From: Phocaeicola massiliensis B84634 = Timone 84634 = DSM 17679 = JCM 13223
Lineage (GTDB): Bacteria; Bacteroidota; Bacteroidia; Bacteroidales; Bacteroidaceae
NCBI RefSeq assembly: GCF_000382445.1
Contig: NZ_KB905474.1
Coordinates: 372,001 to 436,000, forward strand
DNA: 64,000 bases
Reading direction: 5' to 3'
The notes beneath the pieces are model-generated. The model saw nothing but the letters and a program-made list of their open reading frames with translations. It was not told where the DNA came from and searched no databases. The translations under genes and the position numbers were made by a program. Positions 1 to 8,094 of the stretch are shown here, one piece after another. The first letter of the stretch is position 1, and each line of letters begins with the position of its first letter.

Positions 1-138
1 CGCCTCGCGGGTGGTGAGCAGCCTGTCGGGGGATTCTTCCTTCCTCCCGCCGGAAACGGCACGCACGTGTGCCGCTATCTCGGCTATCTGTTCCGTCAAT
101 GCGGTGAAGGCGGAACTTTCCATCGTTATCACTTTCAT
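1..138 (-). CDS. HTH/excisionase-like DNA-binding protein, N-terminus (partial)
   Basis: The reverse strand opens with ATG at 138 and reads 46 codons to the window edge without a stop. The start MKVITMESSAFTALTEQIAE and the later RLLTTREA match the layout of small Bacteroides mobile-element HTH proteins: an N-terminal helix pair, then a MerR/excisionase-like domain beginning with a 'tere' type motif. The other members in this window are at 347, 672, 10676, 15365, 24901, 60241 and 60596. A second ATG at 123 could be the true start. It is divergent from the HTH pair at 347-980 and probably belongs to the same element. Only the N-terminus is visible, so the DNA-recognition helix cannot be checked. 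Confidence 0.6.
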   Translation of the reverse strand, partial: MKVITMESSAFTALTEQIAEIAAHVRAVSGGRKEESPDRLLTTREA

Positions 139-313
139 ATTCAGTCTTTTCTTTTGGTTTCTGCGGCAAAATTCGGCAATAAACCAAAGGGGCTTTAACA
201 GCTCACTACGTGGCTCACGTAAGATTTTTATGGATAATGGCTCCGTAACCCGGACAGACGGCGCAACAAGCTGCCTTTTAGCGGGAAACGGTGCGTGTTC
301 ATGGCGGCTTCGT

Positions 314-321
314 TACCTTTG
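314..321 (+). promoter_or_regulatory. -7 promoter box for HTH pair
   Basis: TACCTTTG fits the Bacteroidota -7 consensus TAnnTTTG and lies about 25 nt before the ATG at 347. A clear -33 TTTG is not seen, so the leader would be short and the assignment is moderate. Confidence 0.45.
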
Positions 322-346
322 CGGCAAACTCTGAAATGTTTTGCTT

Positions 347-640
347 ATGGAAATAGTATCTATCGAGAAAAAGACCTTCGAGATGATGGTGGTGTCCTTC
401 AACGCCCTCGCGGAGAAGGTAGCCACCCTTAGGCGCAGGAGCGACGGCGGGCGGATGGAAAGGTGGCTCACGGGCGAGGAGGTCTGCGGGCAGTTGAGGA
501 TCAGCCCGCGCACGTTGCAGACCTTGCGCGACAGGCGGCTTATCGGCTACTCGCAGATTAACCGCAGGTTCTATTACAAGCCGGAGGAGGTCAAAAGGCT
601 CATTCCGCTTGTCGGCACGCTCTATCCCGGCGGAAAATGA
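347..640 (+). CDS. HTH domain-containing protein (first of a pair)
   Basis: This is a small protein of 97 residues starting MEIVSIEKKTFEMM. The first ~40 residues form a helical oligomerisation-like segment. Residues ~45-90 hold a MerR/excisionase-type winged HTH with WLTGEEVCGQLRISPRTLQT followed by a YYKPEEV wing. The ATG at 347 is preferred over a TTG at 341 because it matches the start of the homologue at 60241 (MEIVNIEARTFEAM). The family is common in Bacteroides integrative elements, where members act as excision or transfer regulators; the precise role here is not known. It sits 31 bp before a second HTH gene, probably in one transcript. Confidence 0.75.
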   Translation: MEIVSIEKKTFEMMVVSFNALAEKVATLRRRSDGGRMERWLTGEEVCGQLRISPRTLQTLRDRRLIGYSQINRRFYYKPEEVKRLIPLVGTLYPGGK

Positions 641-671
641 TTTTTATTATTCACAACCCACTGAATCCGAA

Positions 672-980
672 ATGATGATGAACGAGAACAATGAAGTGTT
701 TACGATGGAGGACGAGCCGCTTGCCACCCTTGTGCAGAACATGCGCAAAGGCTCGAAATGGCTCTCCGCCTTTCTGGAAAGTTACCGCCCGCCGTTGGAC
801 GGGGAGCGTTACCTGACGGACAGGGAGGTGGCGGAACTGCTCCGTGTCAGCCGCCGCACCTTGCAGGAGTACCGCAACAACAGGGTGTTGCCCTTTATCC
901 TTTTGGGAGGGAAGGTGCTTTACCCTGAATCGGGGTTGCGTGAATTGTTGGAGGCGAACTATCGCAAGCCGATGGAATAA
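672..980 (+). CDS. HTH domain-containing protein (second of a pair)
   Basis: About 102 residues. The start is one of three consecutive ATGs at 672-680. A variable N-terminus is followed by YLTDREVAELLRVSRRTLQE, a typical HTH_17/excisionase recognition helix, and a wing with GGKVLYPESGLREL. The same two-gene order (MEIV-type, then this type) recurs at 60241-60919 and, broken by an IS, at 26551-24901. Such proteins are thought to be recombination directionality or transfer regulators; no specific target can be read from the sequence. A strong terminator follows at 994. Confidence 0.75.
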   Translation: MMMNENNEVFTMEDEPLATLVQNMRKGSKWLSAFLESYRPPLDGERYLTDREVAELLRVSRRTLQEYRNNRVLPFILLGGKVLYPESGLRELLEANYRKPME

Positions 981-993
981 GGCGGCTGCATGA

Positions 994-1040
994 AAAAAGG
1001 AAACGGACAACTCCTTCACGGGGCTGTCCGTTTCCTTTTT
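994..1040. terminator. Bidirectional intrinsic terminator
   Basis: A perfect 16-bp inverted repeat (AAAAAGGAAACGGACA at 994-1009 and its complement at 1025-1040) has A and T runs at its edges. It separates the HTH pair from the convergent RhuM-like gene and can stop transcription from both sides. Confidence 0.85.
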
Positions 1041-1057
1041 CTTATTTATATGCGTTA

Positions 1058-1420
1058 TCAGCAATACCCGGCTTTTCCGTTCTGTATGAACATCACGTAT
1101 GCCTGCCGCTTTTCCTTCGAGAGTGCTTTCTCTACCAGCCACGTGCGGAACACATGCGCATGGTAGGTGTTCAGCCGGAAGGCGACGGGGATGATGATTT
1201 CAAGAGAGTAAACATCCGCGTGCAGCCCGTTTTCAAGCCGCATGTAGCGGCACACTTCGTAGTCGTTCAGCACGTCCGGCTTGCGGACGGCTCTGATGGC
1301 GGCGTTCACTGCCGGGACGCCCGTGTGGAACAGTCCGGCGATTTCTGTGGCGGTCATCCATATCTCGTTACCGTTTACGCTGATCGTGTTGTCCTCTATG
1401 ATGATTATATCACGTTTCAT
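1058..1420 (-). CDS. RhuM-like small protein
   Basis: A 120-residue protein whose central part, EIWMTATEIAGLFHTG then a helix with AVNAAIRAV, resembles the N-terminal winged-helix region of RhuM/virulence-associated proteins (compare the family motif WLTQ.QIA.LF). The C-terminal half has HVFRTWLVEKAL, reminiscent of antirepressor-like domains. It lacks the long C-terminal part of RhuM. It lies 12 bp downstream of the integrase on the same strand, probably cotranscribed, so a role in element maintenance is plausible but inferred. The ATG at 1420 is the only good start. Confidence 0.55.
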   Translation of the reverse strand: MKRDIIIIEDNTISVNGNEIWMTATEIAGLFHTGVPAVNAAIRAVRKPDVLNDYEVCRYMRLENGLHADVYSLEIIIPVAFRLNTYHAHVFRTWLVEKALSKEKRQAYVMFIQNGKAGYC

Positions 1421-1432
1421 GGCTTCTCTGTT

Positions 1433-2668
1433 TTAGATGGTGCAACCTGCAAATTCCTCGATGCCGTTCAACCTTGCCGCAAGGTTTTCCATGTCTTGGT
1501 TGAGCTTCTCTTTGGTGATTTTCGCGTATATCTGTGTCGTCTTTATGCTCTTGTGTCCCAGCATGGAACTCACCGTTTCGATGGGTACGCCGTTGGAGAG
1601 GAACACCGTCGTGGCTGCCGTGTGGCGGCTCTGATGCCACGTGATATGCTTGGTGATGCCGCAACGCTTGGCGACGGAACGGATTCCGGCAAGGCACGTG
1701 TTGTAGTGGGGAACGGGGAAAATCCTGCCGTTCCCGCACAGACCCCGGTATTTGTCGATGATGCGCTTTGCGATGTCGAGCAGGCGGATATTGGACACCA
1801 CGCCCGTCTTCTGGCGGTTGATGTTTATCCACTCGTGTTCGTCGAAGTAGGTGTGGATGTTCTCTTCCGTCAGGTTGCGCATGTCGGCGAACGACAAGCC
1901 GGTGAAGGCGCAGAACAGGTAGAGGTCGCGGTAAAGCTCCTGCTTGGCGTTTTTCAGCCTGCCCTCCATCAGCAGCCGGATTTCCTCTTTCGTCAGGAAA
2001 CTGCGCACAGTTTCCTCCTTCTTGATTTCGTACTCCCGGAACGGGTCGCGTGTGAGCCACTCGTTGTTGATAGCGATGAACACCATCGTCCGCAAAGGGC
2101 AGACATACAGCCACACGGTGTTGGTGCTGCAGTGCTTGTCCGTGCGCAGGAACATCTCGAAGTCGGAGATGAAGGCGGGCGTAAGCTCTTTCAGCGCGAT
2201 GTCCTTCACGCGGTAGCGGATGGAGAGGAACTCTTGCAGGTGCTTGTAAACGGTCTTGTATTTCAAGAGTGTACCTTTGGCTTTCATGCCGGCCTCCACC
2301 TGTTTCTCGTAGTCCTCGTTGTGCTGGCGGAACACCTGCATCAGCGTGTGGTAGCGGTGTTCCAGTCCGAGAAAGGCGTTCTTGACCTTCTCTGCCGTGA
2401 CAAAGTTGTCACGCTCCATGATTTCCTGATAATGTCTGTTGATGCGTACACGCATCTTGTCGAGCATGCGGTTCGTTTCGAGTGCCGCCGTGCTTCTGCC
2501 CGTGACACGTCCCCCTTTGGTGTCCCACAGCTTGGGATCGACGGTCAGTTTGCAGCTGAACTGCGTCTGGGTGCCGTCCACCGTGATGCGTCCCATGACG
2601 GGTACTGTCCCGTCCTTTTTCACTACCTGACGCTTGAGGTAGTAGATTACTGAAAATGTACTCTTCAT
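1433..2668 (-). CDS. Tyrosine recombinase/integrase
   Basis: 411 residues from the ATG at 2668. An N-terminal arm-binding domain (FSVIYYLKRQ, then FSCKLTVDPKLWDT) is followed by a SAM-like core-binding domain (~100-200) and a catalytic domain with HQSRHTAATT (HxxR) and LGHKSIKTTQIYAKI (Tyr nucleophile). The position of the first catalytic Arg reads AFTGLSFADM, with Ser instead of Arg. IntDOT-type Bacteroides integrases are known to carry Ser at this place, so this is probably not inactivating. It should cut and rejoin the ends of the element at 1-2990. Confidence 0.9.
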   Translation of the reverse strand: MKSTFSVIYYLKRQVVKKDGTVPVMGRITVDGTQTQFSCKLTVDPKLWDTKGGRVTGRSTAALETNRMLDKMRVRINRHYQEIMERDNFVTAEKVKNAFLGLEHRYHTLMQVFRQHNEDYEKQVEAGMKAKGTLLKYKTVYKHLQEFLSIRYRVKDIALKELTPAFISDFEMFLRTDKHCSTNTVWLYVCPLRTMVFIAINNEWLTRDPFREYEIKKEETVRSFLTKEEIRLLMEGRLKNAKQELYRDLYLFCAFTGLSFADMRNLTEENIHTYFDEHEWININRQKTGVVSNIRLLDIAKRIIDKYRGLCGNGRIFPVPHYNTCLAGIRSVAKRCGITKHITWHQSRHTAATTVFLSNGVPIETVSSMLGHKSIKTTQIYAKITKEKLNQDMENLAARLNGIEEFAGCTI

Positions 2669-3044
2669 CGTCCTTAATTTTTTTAGGTTCAAAATTAGTT
2701 GGTGAAGAGTCCGTTGTCGGTACGCAAAACGGGGAGGAACGGCGCAATCTTTTTCCGTAACCGGATTTGTTGCGTGGGTTGTCAGTAACTCACTAATCCT
2801 TAACGCCTTGTTTCGCTATCCGTGTCCGTTTGTCGCCCTTTCGGGCATGGTTACGGACAAGTAACGTAGCGGCGTCCTGATTTGGCTTCAGCGGTGATTG
2901 CGATGGCTTCACGAATAATCGGAAGCACGACTGAAACCCTTGTAACTCAATTCTATCACTATTTCTTTCCGCATTTCACTTTTTTGTAGTAACTTTGTTA
3001 TGTATTTATTAAAAGAACATTTGAAACATAAAACTGAAACAATT
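2669..3044. other. Junction region between integrase and rubredoxin; possible att site
   Basis: No gene is visible over about 375 bp. The first ~200 bp are GC-rich like the element and the last ~60 bp are AT-rich like the core. GTAACTTTG at 2989-2997 fits the GTAnnTTTG core reported for CTnDOT-like insertion and also forms the -7 box of the rubredoxin gene. Short repeats of arm-type sites are likely here but could not be defined by eye. Confidence 0.4.
2990..2997 (+). promoter_or_regulatory. -7 promoter box of rubredoxin
   Basis: TAACTTTG matches the Bacteroidota -7 consensus TAnnTTTG and lies 48 nt before the rubredoxin ATG. The -33 region is weak. It overlaps the candidate integration core. 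Confidence 0.55.
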
Positions 3045-3209
3045 ATGAAAAAGTACGTTTGCGTAGTATGTGGTTGGGTATACGACCCAGAAGTAGGAGA
3101 TCCGGAAGGTGGAATCGCTCCGGGAACAGCATTTGAAGATATTCCAGATGATTGGGTTTGCCCTCTTTGTGGAGTAGGTAAAGATGATTTTGAAGTTCAG
3201 GAAGATTAA
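3045..3209 (+). CDS. rub: Rubredoxin
   Basis: A 54-residue one-iron electron carrier of the cytoplasm. Both Cys pairs that hold the Fe(SCys)4 centre are visible: [18 protein letters not shown] near the start and [16 protein letters not shown] near the end. Length and spacing are those of ordinary rubredoxins. The start MKKYVC was chosen because everything before it is outside the fold. In anaerobes it passes electrons to rubrerythrin or other oxygen- and peroxide-reducing enzymes; no such partner is adjacent. It is followed by a terminator and is likely monocistronic. Confidence 0.95.
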   Translation: MKKYVCVVCGWVYDPEVGDPEGGIAPGTAFEDIPDDWVCPLCGVGKDDFEVQED

Positions 3210-3266
3210 TTCCGGTTCATAAGCAGCATATCAATTAAGTGGAAGAATTCCGCAGGATAATCAGAT

Positions 3267-3297
3267 GGCGCAGCTAATTATTGGTTGCGCTTTTTTA
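3267..3297 (+). terminator. Rubredoxin terminator
   Basis: GCGCA (3268-3272) pairs with TGCGC (3286-3290) and is followed directly by six or more T residues. Confidence 0.7.
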
Positions 3298-3320
3298 TTG
3301 TTGTCCTTATATGATTGTGA

Positions 3321-3360
3321 TAAAAAGAAAAGCGCAACCTATATTTCAGATTGCGCTTTA
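3321..3360 (-). terminator. pnp terminator
   Basis: AAAGCGCAA (3329-3337) and TTGCGCTTT (3351-3359) form a 9-bp stem. On the minus strand it is followed by a T-rich tract (the A run at 3320-3331 on the plus strand), just after the pnp stop. Confidence 0.75.
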
Positions 3361-3378
3361 TATAAGAGTTGAATAGTT

Positions 3379-5514
3379 TTATTTTTTTTCTTGTCTTTCA
3401 GGACGAGGCAGCAATACTTTGCGAGAAAGTTTGAATTTGCCTGTTTTCGGGTCAATATCAAGTAATTTGACTTCGATTTCGTCACCTTCTTTCAAACCGG
3501 CTTCTTCGATTGTTTCGAGACGTTTCCAGTCTATTTCGGAAATGTGCAACAGACCGTCTTTGCCGGGCAGGAATTCAACAAAAGCACCGTAAGGCATGAT
3601 AGAACGAATTTTGCCTACGTATACTTCGCCAACTTCAGGAACAGCAACGATACCTTTAATGATACGCATAGCGTCATCAATACATTTCTTGTTAGTTCCG
3701 GCAATTTCAATACGACCTACACCGTCTACTTCTTCGATAGTGATAGTTGCACCGGTTTCTTCCTGCATACCTTGAATAATCTTTCCGCCCGGACCGATAA
3801 TGGCTCCAATGAATTCTTTAGGAATAGTCATTGTTTCAATGCGAGGAGCATGGGGCTTCAGTTCAGCACGAGGTTCAGCAATGCATTCAGTAATCTTATC
3901 AAGAATGTGCATACGTCCTTCTTTGGCTTGATTCAATGCTTTTTCCAGGATGTCGTATGATAAACCATCGACCTTGATATCCATCTGTGTAGCAGTAATA
4001 CCGTCACGGGTACCGGTAACCTTGAAGTCCATATCTCCCAAGTGGTCTTCGTCACCAAGAATATCAGACAATACAGCATATTTTTCTTCACCGGCATTCT
4101 TGATCAATCCCATTGCAATACCTGAAACGGGCTTCTTCATTGGTACACCTGCATCCATTAATGCCAAAGTTCCGGCACATACAGTAGCCATTGAAGATGA
4201 ACCGTTTGATTCAAGAATATCAGAAACTACACGTACAGAGTATGGATAGTTAGCCGGTACTTGTCCTTTTAATGCACGCCATGCCAAGTGACCGTGACCA
4301 ATTTCACGACGGCCTACACCACGTTGAGCTTTAGCTTCACCGGTTGAGAAAGGAGGGAAGTTGTAGTGTAACAGGAAGCGTTCTTTATGCTGATCCAATA
4401 CATCGTCTACCATTTTTTCATCCAGTTTTGTTCCTAATGTAACAGAACTCAAAGACTGAGTTTCACCACGAGTAAAAATAGCAGAACCATGAGGACCGGG
4501 CAGATAGCCTACTTCACACCAGATGGGACGGATTTCTGTGGTCTGACGTCCGTCAAGACGCTTACCTTCGTCAAGAATGCAACGACGCATTGCCTCTTTT
4601 TCTACATCGTGATAATAGCGGTCGATTAACGGAGCTTTTTCTTCCAGTTCTTCTTCTGTATACTGAGCCTTGAATTCTTCGCGGATAGCATCGAATGCAT
4701 CTTGGCGTTCGTGCTTATTTCTGTTTCCGGATGCAGCAATAGCGTATGCCTTTTCGTAGCAAGCGTCATGGACAGCTTTGCGGAGTTCTTCATCGTTCTC
4801 TTCGTGGCAATATTCACGTTTAACAGTAGAACCCACTTCTTCCATCAATTCCATTTGAGCTTTACAGTGGATTTTGATTGCATCGTGAGCGGCTTTCATG
4901 GCAGCCAGCAAATCCTGTTCGCTTACTTCATCCATTTCACCTTCTACCATCATGATGTTGTCGTATGTAGCAGCAACCATTAGATCCATGTCGGCTTTTT
5001 CCAGTTGCTCAAAAGTCGGGTCAATAACAAACTGACCATTGATACGTGCTACACGTACTTCTGAAATCGGACCTCCGAATGGAATGTCAGAAACAGCTAA
5101 TGCAGCTGAAGCGGCCAGTCCTGCCAATGCATCCGGCATATCTACTCCGTCTGCTGAGAACAAGATAATGTTTACGTATACCTCTGCGTGAAAGTTATCG
5201 GGAAATAAAGGACGCAAGGCGCGGTCTACTAAACGGCAAGTCAGAATTTCATAATCCGAAGCTTTGCCTTCTCTTTTGGTAAAACCACCGGGAAAACGTC
5301 CGAATGCTGAATATTTTTCTTTGTACTCTACCTGAAGGGGCATGAAATCTGTACCGGGAACTGCATCTTTTGCTGCACAAACAGTAGCTAGCAACATGGT
5401 GTTACCCATGCGGAGCATTACAGAACCGTCTGCCTGTTTTGCCAGCTTTCCCGTTTCGAGCGTAATGGTTCTACCATCGGGAAGCTCGATTGTCTTAACA
5501 ATTGGATTAATCAT
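3379..5514 (-). CDS. pnp: Polyribonucleotide nucleotidyltransferase (PNPase)
   Basis: 711 residues, the usual length. The enzyme degrades RNA 3' to 5' using phosphate and acts in the cytoplasm, often with RNase E/helicase. Domains in order: first RNase PH domain (~10-140), all-helical linker, second RNase PH domain (~320-540; [20 protein letters not shown] is the typical conserved loop), KH domain ([20 protein letters not shown]), and S1 domain near the end ([20 protein letters not shown]). The ATG at 5514 matches the family start. Its neighbours are housekeeping genes, so this is core chromosome. Confidence 0.97.
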   Translation of the reverse strand: MINPIVKTIELPDGRTITLETGKLAKQADGSVMLRMGNTMLLATVCAAKDAVPGTDFMPLQVEYKEKYSAFGRFPGGFTKREGKASDYEILTCRLVDRALRPLFPDNFHAEVYVNIILFSADGVDMPDALAGLAASAALAVSDIPFGGPISEVRVARINGQFVIDPTFEQLEKADMDLMVAATYDNIMMVEGEMDEVSEQDLLAAMKAAHDAIKIHCKAQMELMEEVGSTVKREYCHEENDEELRKAVHDACYEKAYAIAASGNRNKHERQDAFDAIREEFKAQYTEEELEEKAPLIDRYYHDVEKEAMRRCILDEGKRLDGRQTTEIRPIWCEVGYLPGPHGSAIFTRGETQSLSSVTLGTKLDEKMVDDVLDQHKERFLLHYNFPPFSTGEAKAQRGVGRREIGHGHLAWRALKGQVPANYPYSVRVVSDILESNGSSSMATVCAGTLALMDAGVPMKKPVSGIAMGLIKNAGEEKYAVLSDILGDEDHLGDMDFKVTGTRDGITATQMDIKVDGLSYDILEKALNQAKEGRMHILDKITECIAEPRAELKPHAPRIETMTIPKEFIGAIIGPGGKIIQGMQEETGATITIEEVDGVGRIEIAGTNKKCIDDAMRIIKGIVAVPEVGEVYVGKIRSIMPYGAFVEFLPGKDGLLHISEIDWKRLETIEEAGLKEGDEIEVKLLDIDPKTGKFKLSRKVLLPRPERQEKK

Positions 5515-5552
5515 AAAAAATGTTTTAATATAATTTTCGTCTAAAATTCGTG

Positions 5553-5560
5553 CAAAGATA
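5553..5560 (-). promoter_or_regulatory. -7 promoter box of pnp
   Basis: On the minus strand TATCTTTG matches the consensus -7 and lies about 39 nt before the pnp ATG. No convincing -33 TTTG was found at the proper distance. Confidence 0.5.
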
Positions 5561-5653
5561 GGTATTTATTCTTCTAATTGGGTGAAAATGAGCCAAAAAG
5601 TTACACAGATTACCGTTTTTTTTATTTTAATGCGTAAGAAGCTGGATAAATGC

Positions 5654-5683
5654 TTTGACAAACCGTGAAAAGACGTATCTTTG
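5654..5683 (+). promoter_or_regulatory. Promoter (-33 and -7) of DUF4369 lipoprotein gene
   Basis: TTTG at 5654-5657 and TATCTTTG at 5676-5683 are separated by 18 bp, close to the Bacteroides consensus. The ATG follows 45 nt later. Confidence 0.75.
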
Positions 5684-5727
5684 CAGCAGAAATTTATTAG
5701 AAAACACACATTATATTAATTTTAGCG

Positions 5728-6876
5728 ATGAAAAAGAATGTATATTTTTTGCTCGCACTTCTGTTGATGGTACTGAGCGCTTGCGATAATGAACCGAAAT
5801 TTAAAGTCTCAGGTGAGATTAGCGGTGCCGATAATAAGACTTTGTATTTTGAAGCGTCGGGACTGGATGGTATTGTGGCACTCGATTCTGCGAAACTGGG
5901 AAGTAACGGAATTTTCAGTTTTAGTGGAAAGCGTCCCGAGTCACCGGAATTCTATCGTTTGCGTCTGGATAATAAGGTGATTAACTTCTCGGTTGACTCT
6001 ATTGAGACATTGACCGTAAAGGCCGGAGCTAATGACTTTGCAACAGGGTATTCTATTGAAGGATCGGAAAATAATACGAAAATAAAAGAATTGGTATTAT
6101 TGTTGGCTGATTTGCAAAAACGGGTGGATCAACTGGCGCATAACCGTAACATTCCGGCCGGGGTTGCTCAAGACAGTTTGGTGTCAATGGTCAATAACTA
6201 TAAGAATAAAGTGAAACGTGAATATATTTTTGCGGCTCCTAATATGACTTATGCATATTTTGCTTTGTTCCAAGCTTTGAATGGGTATATGCTTTTTGAT
6301 CCGTTGACCAATAAAGATGATGTTAAATGTTTTGCAGCTGTGGCAACCAGTCTGAATAATACTTATCCGCATGCAGACCGTTCTCGCAACCTTTATAATA
6401 TGGTTATTAAAGGTATGAAGAATACACGGACTCCGCGGCAGACAGAACTGGATATTCCGCAGGACAAGATAAAAGAGGCTACCATCATTGATATTGAGTT
6501 GAAAGATATCAAGGGAAATGTACGTCGTTTGACGGATTTGAAAGGCAAGGTGATATTGATTGACTTTACGGTTTATAATAATGCTATGTCGGCTGCTCAT
6601 AATTTGGCTTTGCGCGAGTTATATAATAAGTATGCATCTCAAGGCCTGGAAATCTACCAGATTTCGTTGGATGCCGATGAACATTTCTGGAAGACGTCTT
6701 CCGATAATTTGCCGTGGATTTGTGTGCGTGACGCTAATGGAGCATATTCTCAGTATGTTACATTATATAGTGTGACTAACTTGCCTGCTGTGTTCTTGGT
6801 GAACCGTGCTAACGAATTAAGTGCACGTGGTGAAACAATTACTAATTTGGAAGAATCTATCAAAAAACTCTTGTAA
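5728..6876 (+). CDS. DUF4369/thioredoxin-like lipoprotein without CxxC
   Basis: 382 residues. The N-terminus is a lipoprotein signal with lipobox LSAC (Cys19), so the mature protein is anchored in the cell envelope. Residues ~28-130 are the DUF4369 beta domain common in Bacteroidetes TlpA-type proteins. Residues ~240-382 have the thioredoxin-like fold pattern (LKDIKGNVRRLTDLKGKVIL, then a cis-Pro-like NLPAVFLV). Where TlpA proteins have WCxxC this one has VYNNAMSA, so it should have no disulfide activity of its own and may act as a binding or scaffolding paralogue. It stands alone between pnp and greA. Confidence 0.85.
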   Translation: MKKNVYFLLALLLMVLSACDNEPKFKVSGEISGADNKTLYFEASGLDGIVALDSAKLGSNGIFSFSGKRPESPEFYRLRLDNKVINFSVDSIETLTVKAGANDFATGYSIEGSENNTKIKELVLLLADLQKRVDQLAHNRNIPAGVAQDSLVSMVNNYKNKVKREYIFAAPNMTYAYFALFQALNGYMLFDPLTNKDDVKCFAAVATSLNNTYPHADRSRNLYNMVIKGMKNTRTPRQTELDIPQDKIKEATIIDIELKDIKGNVRRLTDLKGKVILIDFTVYNNAMSAAHNLALRELYNKYASQGLEIYQISLDADEHFWKTSSDNLPWICVRDANGAYSQYVTLYSVTNLPAVFLVNRANELSARGETITNLEESIKKLL

Positions 6877-6954
6877 AAACATAATAATGAGTCGGATTTG
6901 TTTAAACATGTTACATAGCATGGTTTTATACTTGACTCGTATTGTTTAAAAAAC

Positions 6955-6962
6955 TATCTTTG
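6955..6962 (+). promoter_or_regulatory. -7 promoter box of greA
   Basis: TATCTTTG fits the consensus; TTG-rich sequence lies about 20 bp upstream. Transcription would start near 6969, giving a leader of about 110 nt that contains the hairpin at 6987. Confidence 0.65.
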
Positions 6963-6986
6963 CAGAACTTAAAATAATAGAGAGGG

Positions 6987-7022
6987 TTCCGACATATTCA
7001 GTGTCGGAATTCTTTTTGTTTT
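6987..7022 (+). terminator. Terminator-like hairpin in the greA leader
   Basis: TTCCGACA (6987-6994) pairs perfectly with TGTCGGAA (7002-7009), and a T-rich run (TTCTTTTTGTTTTT) follows. It lies between the greA promoter and the greA start, so it would act as an attenuator or make a short leader RNA. Confidence 0.7.
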
Positions 7023-7080
7023 TATAGGAGTGAATATAAACAATGAAAAATATATAATAATTAAAAAGGAGGAAAACATT

Positions 7081-7545
7081 ATGGCTTATATGTCAGAAGA
7101 GGGTTACAAACAATTGGTGGAAGAGTTGAAATATTTGGAGTCAGTAGAACGCCCCAAAATTGTATCGGCTATCGCAGAGGCTCGAGACAAAGGAGACTTG
7201 TCGGAAAATGCAGAGTATGATGCTGCAAAGGAAGCACAAGGTTTGTTGGAAATGAAAATTAATCAGTTGAAAACTACTATTGGTGATGCAAAGATTATCG
7301 ATACGTCGAAACTGAAAAATGACACAGTCCAGATTTTGAGTAAAGTAGAATTGAAGAACGCTAAAACAGGCATGAAGATGGCTTACACTATCGTGGCTGA
7401 AAGCGAAGCAAACTTGAAATTGGGTAAGATTTCTGTTAATACACCGATTGCACAAGGCTTATTAGGCAAAAAGGTGGGTGATGTAGCTGAAATTACTATC
7501 CCTCAGGGAAAAATCAGTTTGGAAGTAGTAAACATTTCGTTTTAA
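7081..7545 (+). CDS. greA: Transcription elongation factor GreA
   Basis: 154 residues. GreA enters the secondary channel of RNA polymerase and stimulates cleavage of backtracked RNA. The N-terminal coiled coil is clear (EGYKQLVEELKYLESVERPK, then ARDKGDLSENAEYDAAKEAQ with the acidic tip DLSENAEYDAAK). The C-terminal FKBP-like domain follows (PIAQGLLGKKVGDVAEI). The ATG at 7081 has a strong ribosome-binding site (AAGGAGG) and matches the family start. The upstream leader has a terminator-like hairpin. The HIT gene follows after 53 bp. Confidence 0.96.
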   Translation: MAYMSEEGYKQLVEELKYLESVERPKIVSAIAEARDKGDLSENAEYDAAKEAQGLLEMKINQLKTTIGDAKIIDTSKLKNDTVQILSKVELKNAKTGMKMAYTIVAESEANLKLGKISVNTPIAQGLLGKKVGDVAEITIPQGKISLEVVNISF

Positions 7546-7598
7546 TGTATAAGGCAGGGTCGCTTCGTGCGGGTCTGCCTTCTTTAATACTCATAGAT

Positions 7599-8003
7599 AT
7601 GGCAACAATATTTAGTAAAATTATTACTGGTGAGATTCCCAGTTATAAGGTAGCTGAGAATGAAGACTTTTACGCTTTTCTGGATATCAATCCGTTGGCA
7701 AAAGGACATACATTGGTAGTGCCTAAGCGTGAAGTGGATTATATCTTTGATTTGGCGGATGATGAATTGGCTTCTATGCATGTATTTGCAAAGAAAGTGG
7801 CATTGGCTATACAGAAATCCTTCCCATGTAAGAAGGTAGGAGAAGCTGTTATTGGTCTTGAAGTACCTCATGCTCATATTCATTTAATTCCAATTCAAAA
7901 GGAGTCGGATATGATTTTTTCAAATCCTAAATTAAAACTTGCTAACGAAGAGTTTGTTGAGATAGCTAGAACAATTAATGAAGCCTGGGAAGGCCTGAAG
8001 TAA
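7599..8003 (+). CDS. HIT family nucleotide-binding hydrolase
   Basis: 134 residues from ATG 7599 (MATIFSKIITGEIPSYK). This is the histidine-triad fold: substrate-binding PLAKGHTLVVPKREVDYIFD in the middle and the catalytic HxHxHxx motif as VPHAHIHLIP near the C-terminus. Members hydrolyse adenosine phosphoramidate or dinucleoside polyphosphates in the cytoplasm. A short hairpin (AGGCAG/CTGCCT at about 7550-7580) separates it from greA and may reduce readthrough, but the pair is probably partly cotranscribed. A strong terminator follows. Confidence 0.92.
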   Translation: MATIFSKIITGEIPSYKVAENEDFYAFLDINPLAKGHTLVVPKREVDYIFDLADDELASMHVFAKKVALAIQKSFPCKKVGEAVIGLEVPHAHIHLIPIQKESDMIFSNPKLKLANEEFVEIARTINEAWEGLK

Positions 8004-8031
8004 GTAATCCTCTTTTTCTATTATATTATAA

Positions 8032-8065
8032 AAAGGGCGTATCTTGATTGAAAGATGCGCCCTTT
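8032..8065. terminator. Bidirectional terminator between HIT and guanylyltransferase genes
   Basis: AAAGGGCG.ATCTT pairs with AAAGAT.CGCCCTTT around a short loop, with A and T runs on either side; it serves both convergent genes. Confidence 0.85.
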
Positions 8066-8094
8066 GTTATATAGACTCCGGAGTACTTCTGTTG

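Larger units (their letters stand above)
1..2990. mobile_element. Integrase end of a conjugative/mobilizable element
   Basis: HTH genes, a RhuM-like protein and a tyrosine recombinase pointing inward lie directly beside core genes (rubredoxin, pnp). This is the usual order at the integrase end of a Bacteroides integrative element. GC content is visibly higher than in the neighbouring core genes. The left part lies outside the window. The right boundary is inferred to be near 2990, where a GTAACTTTG sequence resembles the GTAnnTTTG core used by CTnDOT-type integrases. The other end was not seen, so the boundary is tentative. Confidence 0.5.

Noticed and set aside
1154-2653. Very long plus-strand frame opposite the first integrase
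   Set aside because: It is the mirror of a clear tyrosine recombinase on the minus strand; its protein is His/Val-rich with no recognisable domain.
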